A stretch of DNA of 64,000 nt from Alphaproteobacteria bacterium UBA1301 (lineage in GTDB: Bacteria; Pseudomonadota; Alphaproteobacteria; Micropepsales; Micropepsaceae): NCBI GenBank assembly GCA_002307725.1, contig DBUB01000002.1, positions 610,837-674,836 on the forward strand. The letters run 5' to 3'. The position numbers and the translations under genes are program-made. This document shows positions 1-7,956 of the stretch, piece by piece. The notes under the pieces were generated by a model. It had not been told where the DNA came from and did no database searches. It saw only the letters and a list, made by a program, of their open reading frames with translations. Each line of letters starts with the position of its first letter. The stretch's first letter is position 1.

Positions 1-89
1 CCGAGCGCACCGAGCGTCAATGCGGTGTTGCGCTTCCAATGGCGGGGGATTTCGGTGGCCGGTAAGGAAGCCGCGATGGTGGTGTTCAC
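1..89 (-). CDS. Partial 5' end of a possible membrane transporter (MFS-like)
   Basis: Reading leftwards from a GTG at 87-89 there is an open frame to the window edge. It encodes about 29 residues, including the string RHWKRNTALTLGALG. A short basic N-terminus leading into a hydrophobic stretch with W-K-R-N before it is common at the start of major facilitator transporters. Only the first membrane segment would be inside the window, so the family is a guess. No ATG is available in frame upstream. It is transcribed in the same direction as the genes to its right but is separated from them by about 255 bases. Confidence 0.3.
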   Translation of the reverse strand, partial: MNTTIAASLPATEIPRHWKRNTALTLGAL

Positions 90-229
90 GTTATGAACGT
101 ACGAGACATGCGCGCTCCCGAAGGCTTCCGGCCTTAAGATTTTCAGAATGCCGGAAAGGGCGCGGAACATAGCCGCGTGGACTAGGGCTGCAAGAGGTGG
201 AAACGCGTAAAAGCCCTTTATGACGCGGC

Positions 230-278
230 TATATATGAACCGGATATGCGATTTCATGAAATCCGGCGGCCATATATA
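230..278. repeat. Imperfect inverted repeat in an AT-rich intergenic patch
   Basis: Arm one (230-245) reads TATATATGAACCGGAT and arm two (261-278) is close to its reverse complement, with two extra bases, around a 15-base loop. The patch lies downstream of the dus gene and upstream of the partial gene at the left edge. It could be an operator for that gene or a transcription end structure. There is no clean T-run beside it. The rest of 90-344 shows nothing codable. Confidence 0.4.
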
Positions 279-344
279 TTGATTTTTCACGAAAGGCGTC
301 AGAATTTATATGGAACCTATATTTTGTGTCCGCTCGCTTTGCCA

Positions 345-1340
345 TCAGGAATTGCGCTGCGACCACAGTTCTTGGAGCCCGGATTCTACCGCCCGCGCCT
401 CGGTCAGGCGGCAAAGCCGCGATTTCGCCGCGCGCCGTTCGCCCCCGTCTTGCGGAAATGGCGCCTGCTCGATGTACCAAGCCAGGTGCTTGCGGAAAAT
501 CTTGATGCCGTTGGTCTCGCCGTAAAACGCGATGCTGTCGCTGAGATGAGCGAGCGCGATGGTGAGCCGCTCCGCCAGCGATGGTTCGCTTGCGGCGCTT
601 CCCGTCCGCAAATAGCGATCAATTCCGGCGGCGATCCACGGCCGTCCGCAGGCGCCGCGTCCAATCATCACCGCGTCGGCGCCTGACTGCTTCAGTGCTT
701 CGCACGCCGACGCGTCGTCGATGATGTCGCCGTTGACGATCACCGGCAGCGACACCGCCGTTTTCACCGCCTTTACGGCATGCCAGTCGCAGGCACCCTT
801 GTAGAATTGGTTGCGGGTGCGTGCGTGCACCGTGATCGCCTTGACGCCGGCTTGTTCGGCGCGCACCGCCAGTTCCGGCGCATTGTAGCTGGCCTCGTCC
901 CAGCCGAGCCGCATTTTCAGCGTCACCGGCCGCGATGTCCCGTTCACCGCCGCAGCGATCAGCCGTTCGGCGTGATCGAGGTTTCGCATCAGCGCCGCGC
1001 CGCACAACACGCCGGTCACCTCGCGCGACGGGCAGCCCATGTTGATGTCGATGATGTCAGCACCGGCCTTTTCGGCCATTTTGGCGCCGAGCTCGATCCA
1101 GCGCGCCTCGCGCCCGACCAGTTGCACGACGTTGAGATCCTTGCCATCTAGCGCCGCCCGCCGCACCACATCGGGCCGCCCATCTGCGAGTGCGTCGGCC
1201 GCCACCATTTCGGTGACGGTATAACGGGCGCCGGCACGGGCCGCCGCCCGGCGGAAGGGCAGGTCTGAGACCCCGCTCATTGGCGCGATCAGCACGCGTG
1301 TGCCGATGTCGACATCGCCGATTTGGAACTCTTCGTACAT
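345..1340 (-). CDS. dusB: tRNA-dihydrouridine synthase, DusB-like
   Basis: A 331-residue flavoenzyme that reduces uridine to dihydrouridine in tRNA D-loops in the cytosol, using FMN and NAD(P)H. The N-terminus carries the TIM-barrel start LIAPMSGVSDLPFR. The motif NMGCPSREV holds the usual active-site cysteine, and later come ITVHARTRNQFYKG, VNGDI and MIGRGACGRPW, which line the flavin phosphate site. These are diagnostic of the Dus family. The ATG at 1340 is chosen because family members begin shortly before the first barrel strand; a GTG at 1409 would add 23 unconserved residues. It is the last gene of a minus-strand run (MBL, RecQ, CowN, Dus), starting 59 bases after cowN ends. Confidence 0.93.
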   Translation of the reverse strand: MYEEFQIGDVDIGTRVLIAPMSGVSDLPFRRAAARAGARYTVTEMVAADALADGRPDVVRRAALDGKDLNVVQLVGREARWIELGAKMAEKAGADIIDINMGCPSREVTGVLCGAALMRNLDHAERLIAAAVNGTSRPVTLKMRLGWDEASYNAPELAVRAEQAGVKAITVHARTRNQFYKGACDWHAVKAVKTAVSLPVIVNGDIIDDASACEALKQSGADAVMIGRGACGRPWIAAGIDRYLRTGSAASEPSLAERLTIALAHLSDSIAFYGETNGIKIFRKHLAWYIEQAPFPQDGGERRAAKSRLCRLTEARAVESGLQELWSQRNS

Positions 1341-1399
1341 TGCCGATGGTGTGGCAGAGCGGGGCGCCCGGCACAAGTATCCGGTGCCGCCGTGCCGCG

Positions 1400-1681
1400 T
1401 CAGAAGCACTCCCGTTCGAGTTTTTCCAGCGCAGCCAGCGCCGCCTCGTCGTCATGATCCTCGAACAGTTCGGCGATGTAATAAACGTGACTGTGCAACA
1501 GCAGCAGCCGATCGGCCACCGGCACGTCGGCGGCTTCGGCTTTGACAAAACGCTGCTTGAAGCGCTCCCAGAATGGATTGGTCAGCTTGGGATCATCGAT
1601 ATAACGGTGGAGATGCCCCAGCACCGCCTGCATGTTGGCGTCAAAATCGATGCCGGAAAAACTCACATACCGATCTGTCAT
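1400..1681 (-). CDS. cowN: CowN, nitrogenase CO-protection protein
   Basis: A 93-residue protein matching CowN along its length. It opens MTDRYVSFSGID, then has RYIDDPKLTNPFWERFK, LLLLHSHVYYIAELFE and an acidic end EALALEKLEREC-like. CowN sustains N2-dependent growth by protecting Mo-nitrogenase from carbon monoxide inhibition (established in Rhodobacter and Gluconacetobacter). The ATG at 1681 follows a GTG at 1684, and the family begins MTDRY, so the ATG is preferred. It starts nine bases after recQ ends and is probably translated from the same message. No nif gene is in the window, so nitrogen fixation by this organism is suggested but not shown. Confidence 0.9.
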   Translation of the reverse strand: MTDRYVSFSGIDFDANMQAVLGHLHRYIDDPKLTNPFWERFKQRFVKAEAADVPVADRLLLLHSHVYYIAELFEDHDDEAALAALEKLERECF

Positions 1682-1690
1682 CACGCGGCC

Positions 1691-3529
1691 TCAGGATTCG
1701 CCATGCGCGGCGATGGCGTCGATGAAGATTTGGCCGAAATCGCGCAACTTTGAGGTGCCGACGCCGCTGATTTCGGCGAAGGCTTCGAGATCGCGCGGCG
1801 CTTTGCGGGCCATGTCCTGCAGCGTCTTGTCGGAAAAAATCAGATAAGCCGCAACGCGGCGGCGAGCGGCGAGGGTGAGGCGAAGGCGTTTCAGCATGGC
1901 GAACAGGTCAGCCGCGGAATCGTCAAGGGTTGCTGCAGCGGCTGCTGCCCGTTCTTTGCGACTGGTGCGGTGCGGTTGCTCGGCGCGCGCCATGAACCGC
2001 ACAGCGCCTTTGAGAATCGCCTTGCCGTCGGACGAAAGCGCCAGCCCGCCATAGCCGGCAACGTCATGAATAAGAAACCCGCCCGCGACGAGCTGGCGGA
2101 TCAGCGACCGCCATTCGCCTTTCTTGCGCGCGGCGCCCGCTCCGAAGGCATCGAGTTGGTCGTGCCGGCAGGCCGTGATCTTTTCAGTTTCGTCGCCACT
2201 GAGCACATCGACGATATGCGCCGCGCCATAGCGTTCGCCGGTTTGGTAGACGATGTTCAGGATCAGCTGGGCCGCGGCCGTCGCATCGGTCATCGCGGCC
2301 GGTTCGAGACAGGCATCGCAGTTGCCGCAAGGCTCGGCGTTTTCGCCGAAATAGGCGAGCAGGGTCCGGCGCCGGCAGGTCGCCGCTTCGCAATAGCCGA
2401 TCAGCGCGGCGAGTCGTTGATGCTGGCGCCGCTTGTGATCGTCGCTGGTATCTTCCTCGTCGATGAACATGCGCCGCATGCGGATGTCGCCGAGCCCATA
2501 CAGCATATGCGCTTCGGCCGGTTCGCCGTCGCGCCCGGCGCGGCCGATCTCTTGATAATAGGCTTCCAGGGTTGCTGGCAGATCGGCGTGAAAAACATAG
2601 CGCACGTCGGACTTGTCGATGCCCATGCCGAAGGCGATCGTCGCCGCCATCACGGTATAGGGTTCGGTCATGAAAGCATTCTGATGGGCTTCGCGCGCCT
2701 CGGCGCTCATGCCGGCGTGATAGGCCAGCGCCTTGACGCCCGCCGCTGTAAGAAGAGCTGCCGCCTCTTCGGTGCGCTTGCGTGACAGGCAATAGACGAT
2801 GCCGCTCTGGCGCGGATGGGCTTTGACGAAATCGAGAAGCTGCTGCTTCCAGCCCTGCTTGGCGGCCACCGTCAGGCGGATGTTGGGGCGATCGAAGCCG
2901 AGCACGATCTGTTCGACGGCGCCGCCGAACAGCTTGTCGGCAATGTCGGCGCGGGTGGTCTCATCGGCGGTCGCCGTCAGCGCCATGATCGGCACAGTGG
3001 GAAATGTCGTACGCAATTGCGCCAGCGCGGCGTATTCGGGCCGGAATGCCGGGCCCCATTGCGCGATGCAATGCGCTTCGTCGACCGCGATCAATTCCAG
3101 CGGCAGCTTGGCCAGCGCCGCCAGCATCGGGGCCGTCATCAGCCGCTCGGGCGACATATATAAGAGTCGCGTCTGGCCTACCGCGGCGCGCCGCCAAGCT
3201 GCGACATTGTCCTCGCGGGAATGCGACGAATTGATGGTGTCGGCGGCCACACCCGCCAGCCGTAAGGCTTCCACTTGGTCCTGCATCAGCGCGACGAGTG
3301 GCGAGACCACGATCGACAGGCCGCCTAGCACCAAGGCTGGCACCTGAAAGCACAGCGACTTGCCCGAGCCGGTCGGCATGACGCACAGCGCGTTGCCGCC
3401 GTTCAGCACGACCTCCATCGCCCGTTCTTGGCCGGGGCGGAAGGCCTCGAAGCCGAAAACTTCTTTCAGAATCTGCCGGCACGACGCGGCATGATGAGCG
3501 GGAGCATTCATACCGCTTCTCGCATTCAC
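1691..3529 (-). CDS. recQ: ATP-dependent DNA helicase RecQ
   Basis: A 612-residue superfamily 2 3'-5' helicase for recombination and fork repair. The Walker A MPTGSGKS lies near residue 52 and the DEAH box (VDEAHCIAQWG) at 150-153. Further helicase motifs are ALTATAD and QEIGRAGRDG. A RecQ zinc-binding domain follows, with CRRRTLLAYFGE and CGNCDAC. The C-terminus (SDKTLQDMARKAP ... ISGVGTSKL) is an HRDC domain, so the protein is complete. The start is either GTG 3529, overlapping the stop of the MBL gene by a GTGA junction, or ATG 3511. The GTG gives tight coupling and is used here. cowN follows after nine bases. Confidence 0.96.
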   Translation of the reverse strand: MNARSGMNAPAHHAASCRQILKEVFGFEAFRPGQERAMEVVLNGGNALCVMPTGSGKSLCFQVPALVLGGLSIVVSPLVALMQDQVEALRLAGVAADTINSSHSREDNVAAWRRAAVGQTRLLYMSPERLMTAPMLAALAKLPLELIAVDEAHCIAQWGPAFRPEYAALAQLRTTFPTVPIMALTATADETTRADIADKLFGGAVEQIVLGFDRPNIRLTVAAKQGWKQQLLDFVKAHPRQSGIVYCLSRKRTEEAAALLTAAGVKALAYHAGMSAEAREAHQNAFMTEPYTVMAATIAFGMGIDKSDVRYVFHADLPATLEAYYQEIGRAGRDGEPAEAHMLYGLGDIRMRRMFIDEEDTSDDHKRRQHQRLAALIGYCEAATCRRRTLLAYFGENAEPCGNCDACLEPAAMTDATAAAQLILNIVYQTGERYGAAHIVDVLSGDETEKITACRHDQLDAFGAGAARKKGEWRSLIRQLVAGGFLIHDVAGYGGLALSSDGKAILKGAVRFMARAEQPHRTSRKERAAAAAATLDDSAADLFAMLKRLRLTLAARRRVAAYLIFSDKTLQDMARKAPRDLEAFAEISGVGTSKLRDFGQIFIDAIAAHGES

Positions 3530-4191
3530 ACCCTGCGGCCCAGCGCGACATCGCTGACGAAGGGATTGGTCCGGCGTTCTTCGGCGAAGCTCGACATCGG
3601 GCCATGGCCGGGCACGAAGCCAAGATCGCCCAGCGGCCAGAGTTTTTCGACGATGGAATGGATCAGCGTTGCGGCATCGCCGCCGGCCAGATCGGTGCGC
3701 CCGATCGAGCCTTTGAACAGCACATCGCCCGAGAACGCGATGTTGGCTTCGGGCTGGACAAAGACGACGTGGCCCGGTGTATGTCCGGGGCAGTGGATCA
3801 CATCCATCGTCACCTCGCCGAAGGAGACCGTATCGCCATCGCCGAGGAAGCGGTCCGGCGTGCAGGGCTCGGCGTGCCCGAAGCCCGGCGTGGTCCGGTT
3901 CTGACCCAGCGCGTCGAGCAGGAAGCGGTCGCCCTCGTGCGGGCCTTCGAGCCGCGCCCCGGTGCGCCGCTTCAGTTCGGCCGCCCCCGAGGCATGGTCG
4001 AGATGACCATGGGTGAGAAAGATCTTCTCCACCGTCACACCATTGCGGGCCGCCGCCGCGATCAAACGGTCAACCTCGCCGCCGGGATCGATGAGCGCGC
4101 CCTGCTTGGTGACGTCGCACCACACAAGGGTGCAGTTCTGCTGATACGGTGTGACCGGAAGGATAGCGGCATGAAAGAGCGGGGAGGTCAT
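3526..4191 (-). CDS. MBL-fold metallo-hydrolase (glyoxalase II-like)
   Basis: A 221-residue metallo-beta-lactamase-fold hydrolase. The metal ligands are visible as THGHLDHASG (H61, H63, D65, H66), HCPGHTPGHV and the terminal FVPGHGP. The N-terminal VTPYQQNCTLVWCD and IDPGGEVD are typical of the YcbL/glyoxalase II-like subgroup, which hydrolyses thioesters such as S-lactoylglutathione. The substrate here is inferred. The ATG at 4191 is chosen because upstream codons run into a dispersed repeat and lack family similarity. The stop overlaps the recQ start, making this the first gene of the recQ-cowN-dus run. Confidence 0.9.
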   Translation of the reverse strand: MTSPLFHAAILPVTPYQQNCTLVWCDVTKQGALIDPGGEVDRLIAAAARNGVTVEKIFLTHGHLDHASGAAELKRRTGARLEGPHEGDRFLLDALGQNRTTPGFGHAEPCTPDRFLGDGDTVSFGEVTMDVIHCPGHTPGHVVFVQPEANIAFSGDVLFKGSIGRTDLAGGDAATLIHSIVEKLWPLGDLGFVPGHGPMSSFAEERRTNPFVSDVALGRRV

Positions 4192-4214
4192 GGAATGCCT
4201 GGAATGGATGGCGG

Positions 4215-4295
4215 AGGATGGAGAACTTGAAATGAACCGTCTCAGCTCCTGACTCAAGAAAGCCGGTATTTTTTCGGTTTGCGGGTACGGATGAG
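4215..4295 (+). repeat. Dispersed repeat, copy A
   Basis: About 80 bases that align at roughly 80% identity, in the same orientation, with 19224-19302. Shared blocks include GAAATGAACC, GCTCCTGAC and the ends ACGG.TGAG. The copy lies immediately upstream of the MBL gene. It has no gene of its own and is probably an intergenic repeat family of this genome. The rest of the gap 4192-4515 holds nothing else recognisable. Confidence 0.6.
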
Positions 4296-4515
4296 GGACC
4301 AAGCCTTCACCGAATTTACCATGTGTCCCTCTCTTCTCACCGGTCCCAACCGACATTCCTCCGAAAAATGTCGAACAAGGATCGGCTCATTGAACGCGCC
4401 GAGATTCTGGCAACCGCGTCGGCCACCTTCAGATACGGCAGGTGGAGCAATTGCGGCAAGAGGCTAGGTTGCTGGTGCGGTCCGATTGCAGAAACCCCGC
4501 TCTGGTCGGGTACCG

Positions 4516-4704
4516 TCAGACCGGCGGGAGGGGCTCGGTGCCCTTGTCCAGCAACGCCAGGTACTTCGAATAGGCAAACAGCCGATTGCGCCGTTTGCCG
4601 GTGACTTCGTGGACGATCCCGGCTGAAGCGCGCCGCGCATATTCCACTGCGCATGCCAAAGGTTCGCACGCGTAGAGCCGCTTGGGAATCCCATACGAGA
4701 TTCA
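4516..4704 (-). pseudogene. 3' remnant of a Fic-family protein gene
   Basis: Reading right to left, one frame ends in GIVHEVTGKRRNRLFAY, then SKYLALLDKGTEPLPPV and a TGA at 4516-4518. This is the characteristic C-terminal tail of Fic-domain proteins, the winged-helix end with TG(K/R)RRNRL.Y..YL..L..GTEPL. Upstream in the same frame a TGA stops the reading near 4700, and the catalytic HPFxxGNG core is absent. Only about 60 codons of the tail survive. Fic proteins are AMPylases or similar modifiers, often toxin-like. The remnant sits between the MBL gene and the end of the gas vesicle operon. Confidence 0.72.
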
Positions 4705-4758
4705 AATGTCAGATTTTATCCACCAGAATTCCGGTGACAGCGGCTCTTCCTGCATCGG

Positions 4759-5382
4759 CTACAACGCCCGCGGATTGGCGCCGTCCGTGCGCAGAAATTC
4801 GCTCAAGGACGTCACTTGAATGGTGTCGGGAAGCATCTCGGCCGCATGGTGCAGTGCCCCCAGAAATAGAATGCCCGTCTCGCCGGTCTGTAATGTCTGG
4901 TCTATGCGTTGCGCAACGAAGCTGTCCCTGCGCTCCAACAGGTCGCGGAAGATCTCGGCATTTTCGTTCTTGTCCGCGTCCGCGCCAAGGCTGCTCGCGC
5001 CAGTGTGCACGCCCGCCATGATCAGCTCATATTCCTTGCGAAGCAGGTTCGGGTCTTCCGTTCCCTCGATTTTCGCACCGCGTTCCGCGAGTTTCAGCAA
5101 AATGCGGTAGTTCGCTCCGCCTTGCTGGGCGAGGTCGCGAACGATCTTTTCCTCCAATCCGCAGACCGGCAGGCCATCCTGGTAGAGCCGCAGTTTGGTG
5201 TAATCAAGGGGAAGACGGTCCATTGCGATTTCCAAGGCGTTCCAAAATTCGGTGAGAGCTTCTCTACTCGCCTTCCACGCTTTCTCTCCTCCCTTTTCGA
5301 TATAGGCTTGGCGTACGCGCTCCTGGAGCGGGCCAAGATCGGCTTGGCTGTGAACAATCGGAATGTGAATGAGCCGTCTCAA
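4759..5382 (-). CDS. Conserved protein with TraB-like motif, last gene of gas vesicle operon
   Basis: A 207-residue soluble protein that I cannot name. The N-terminus MRRLIHIPIVHSQADLG is followed by a helical middle. The last third has ERRDSFVAQRIDQTLQTGE then GILFLGALHHA, resembling the R..W/F.A..I...L..G....VGA.H block of TraB/GumN-type proteins, which are metal-binding peptidase-like or regulatory. No signal peptide or membrane segment is seen. It begins 23 bases after the CDC48-type ATPase gene ends and is read in the same direction, so it is probably a co-transcribed partner. The function is unknown. Confidence 0.75.
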   Translation of the reverse strand: MRRLIHIPIVHSQADLGPLQERVRQAYIEKGGEKAWKASREALTEFWNALEIAMDRLPLDYTKLRLYQDGLPVCGLEEKIVRDLAQQGGANYRILLKLAERGAKIEGTEDPNLLRKEYELIMAGVHTGASSLGADADKNENAEIFRDLLERRDSFVAQRIDQTLQTGETGILFLGALHHAAEMLPDTIQVTSLSEFLRTDGANPRAL

Positions 5383-5405
5383 GCTTGTCCTCCTGTTTGG
5401 CCCGT

Positions 5406-7580
5406 CTAACGGTCAATACCGGTTCCGCGAACGGCGGCCCGAAAATGCTCCATGCGAATGGCAAGATGCTGGCCAGCTTCGGCCTTGTTCTTGTGACTTG
5501 CCAAATATTCCCGGATTGCTGCCAGACTGGCATTGCGACAGGCCAGTTCGATATCGGCGCCGCTCTGGCCCTCGCTCGCTGCGCCGGCGAGTTCCGCGAG
5601 GTCCACATCGTCGGCCAGCGGCCGGCCGAGCGTATGAACCTTGAAGATCGCGAGCCTCGCAGCCGGATCAGGCGGCGGCAGTTCGATCAGAAAATCGAAC
5701 CGTCCGGCCCTGAGCAGTGCCGGATCGACAAGGTCTTTACGGTTTGTAGCAGCCAGGACGACGACGCCCTTCAGTTCCTGCACGCCATCCATCTCGGTAA
5801 GGAGTTGGGCAATCGTGCGATCGGTCACCGAACTGCCTTCGCCGCCGCCACGGCGCGGCGCGATGCTGTCGATCTCGTCGAGAAACACGATACAGGGCGA
5901 GGCGAGTTTCGCCTTATGGAACAACTCGCGCACGGCCCGCTCGGTTTCGCCCACCCAGCGGCTCATCAAGGCTGGACCTTTGACCGAGATGAAGTTTGCC
6001 CCGCTTTCTGTCGCCACGGCCTTGGCGAGGAGGGTCTTGCCGACGCCCGGAGGTCCATACAGCAGAATGCCCTTGGGCGGAACGACCCCGGCTTCCTTGA
6101 ACAGATCCGGATGCTGCGCCGGCCACTCGATGGATTCGTTGAGGATGCGCTTGGCTTCGTCCAGGCCGCCGATATCGGACCATTTAACATCGGCCGCTTC
6201 GGTGAACATTTCGCGGATGGCCGAGGGCTCGATCAGCGCCAGAGCTTCCTGGAAATTGTCCATGCCCACCGTCAGCTTCTCCAGATCGTCGGCGGGTATG
6301 TCGTCCAGATCGAGGCTGAAGCCTGAAAAAAGCTTGCGCAGCCGCGCCATCGCCGCCTCGCGGCAGAGCGACTGCAGGTCGGCGCCGACAAACCCATGCG
6401 TGACCTGTGCCAGCCGATCGAGACTCACATCCTCGGCCAAGGGCATGCCGCGCGAGTGCACTTGCAGAATTTGCAGACGGCCAGGCTTGTCGGGAACGCC
6501 GATGGCGATTTCACGATCGAAGCGACCTGGGCGGCGCAGAGCGGGATCGATGGAGTCCGGGATATTGGTGGCGCCGATGACGATCACCCGGCCCCTGCCT
6601 TTGAGTCCATCCATCAGCGTCAGAAGCTGGGAGACGACCCGGCGTTCGACCTGCTGCTCGCTGCCGAGCGAGGTGCGCTTGGGCGCAATCGCGTCGATCT
6701 CGTCGAGAAAGATGATGCTGGGCCCCGCGCTGGCCTCTTCGAACACTTTGCGCAGATGTGCTTCGCTCTCGCCGTAGAACTTATGCATGATCTCCGGGCC
6801 ACTGAGGCCGAAGAACTTGGCGTCGGTCTCGTTGGCCACGGCGCGTGCGATCAGCGTCTTGCCGCAGCCCGGCGGACCGTAAAGCAGAACGCCCTTTGGT
6901 GGATCGATGCCGAGTTGCTCGAAAATCTCGGGCCGCCTGAGCGGCAATTCTATCATCTCGCGGATCGACCCTAATTCCCGCTGCAAGCCGCCGATGTCTT
7001 CATAGGCAATCCGCTGTTGCTGGGAACCCCCGGCCTGCTGCCCGCTGACCTCGATGGCCGTTGCGGGATGAATCACCACCGCACCCTGCGGCACCGTCTT
7101 CAGCACGGTGAAATCGCGGGTACGGGTTCCCATCAGGGTGGCGCGGACCCGATCGCCTTCGGTGATGACGAGTCCTTCGAGCAGCCTCGCCACATAATCT
7201 TCGCGCCCCTTTGCATGGGAGGTATCGTCCGTCGGCGCGAGCTTGACCCGCGTGGCGCGAGCGTAAGGCGCCGGCAACAGCCGGACTTTTCCGCCCAAGC
7301 TGACCTTCGCATTGTCGCGCGTCAGTCCGTCGATCTGCACGATGCCTTTGCCGCGATCGCCTGGAAAGGCGGACATCGCCTTGGCGGCGGTTTCCCGCTC
7401 GCCGACCAGCCGAACGACATCGCCAGGCTCGATACCCATGCTGGCCATGTCGGCGGGATCGAGACGGGCCAGACTGCGGCCGACATCCTTGGGGAGCGCT
7501 TCGGCAACTTTCCTGGTGATTTCTGGCGAAGGGGCGTTTTTTTTGCCGGCAACGATCTTCTCATCCATTGCGTGTCTCAT
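5406..7580 (-). CDS. CDC48/p97-type AAA ATPase in gas vesicle operon
   Basis: A 724-residue double-AAA ATPase. The N-terminal part (about 20-190) has the double-psi-barrel pattern of CDC48/VAT N domains, including IEPGDVVRLVG, GIVQIDGLTRDNA and EGDRVRATLMG. D1 has Walker A GPPGCGKT (235-242), Walker B IIFLDEID and GATNIPDSIDPALRRPGRFDRE. D2 has GPPGVGKT (509-516), IVFLDEID and AATNRKDLVDPALLRAGRFD. Both domains look catalytically intact. This family forms hexameric unfoldases that extract or remodel proteins. The gene overlaps gvpK by 20 bases (ATG 7580) or 8 bases (ATG 7568), so it belongs to the gas vesicle transcription unit. A role in shell assembly or turnover is inference. Confidence 0.93.
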   Translation of the reverse strand: MRHAMDEKIVAGKKNAPSPEITRKVAEALPKDVGRSLARLDPADMASMGIEPGDVVRLVGERETAAKAMSAFPGDRGKGIVQIDGLTRDNAKVSLGGKVRLLPAPYARATRVKLAPTDDTSHAKGREDYVARLLEGLVITEGDRVRATLMGTRTRDFTVLKTVPQGAVVIHPATAIEVSGQQAGGSQQQRIAYEDIGGLQRELGSIREMIELPLRRPEIFEQLGIDPPKGVLLYGPPGCGKTLIARAVANETDAKFFGLSGPEIMHKFYGESEAHLRKVFEEASAGPSIIFLDEIDAIAPKRTSLGSEQQVERRVVSQLLTLMDGLKGRGRVIVIGATNIPDSIDPALRRPGRFDREIAIGVPDKPGRLQILQVHSRGMPLAEDVSLDRLAQVTHGFVGADLQSLCREAAMARLRKLFSGFSLDLDDIPADDLEKLTVGMDNFQEALALIEPSAIREMFTEAADVKWSDIGGLDEAKRILNESIEWPAQHPDLFKEAGVVPPKGILLYGPPGVGKTLLAKAVATESGANFISVKGPALMSRWVGETERAVRELFHKAKLASPCIVFLDEIDSIAPRRGGGEGSSVTDRTIAQLLTEMDGVQELKGVVVLAATNRKDLVDPALLRAGRFDFLIELPPPDPAARLAIFKVHTLGRPLADDVDLAELAGAASEGQSGADIELACRNASLAAIREYLASHKNKAEAGQHLAIRMEHFRAAVRGTGIDR

Positions 7581-7956
7581 TAGCTAGATCTTGGAAACCG
7601 CCGAGCCGAAGAGCGAGGTCGTCATCGGTCAAACCGAAATGCTCCTTCAGTTCCGCCATGCGTTCTTCAAGCCGGAGCAGTGCGATTCCGAGGCGTTCGA
7701 TTTCGTCGTCGGTCAACGTGCCGCTGTCGACCCGGCGGATCGCCTGCTTTTCGACGAGTTGGCGAACCGTATCCACCACGACCAGAACGAGCCGGGCGAG
7801 ATCGTCGCCCGTCGTGTCGGGATCGGCGCGGCCACCCTCCGCGGTGGCGGGGCGAAAGAGTCCGTGGCGCATCGAAGCCGCAGCGGCCGGCTGTTGCACG
7901 GCGTCGCCCGGAATGCCGTCTGGCGCGGTAGCACACATGGGTTCATGTATCGGCAT
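7561..7956 (-). CDS. gvpK: Gas vesicle protein GvpK
   Basis: A 131-residue protein with the full GvpK core: DDLARLVLVVVDTVRQLVEKQ, then AIRRVDSGTLTDDEIERLG, LLRLEERMAELKEHFGL and DDLALRLGG. GvpK is needed in trace amounts for gas vesicle formation. The ATG at 7956 is chosen; it shares one base with the TAA of the preceding gvpF/L gene (TAATG), a sign of coupled translation. The longer frame from 8007 would lie inside that gene. The N-terminal 40 residues are variable and Pro/Ala rich. It overlaps the CDC48-type gene downstream. Confidence 0.95.
   Translation of the reverse strand: MPIHEPMCATAPDGIPGDAVQQPAAAASMRHGLFRPATAEGGRADPDTTGDDLARLVLVVVDTVRQLVEKQAIRRVDSGTLTDDEIERLGIALLRLEERMAELKEHFGLTDDDLALRLGGFQDLANETRNG

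Noticed and set aside
1970..2785. 271-codon open frame opposite recQ
   Set aside because: It is a shadow of the helicase gene.
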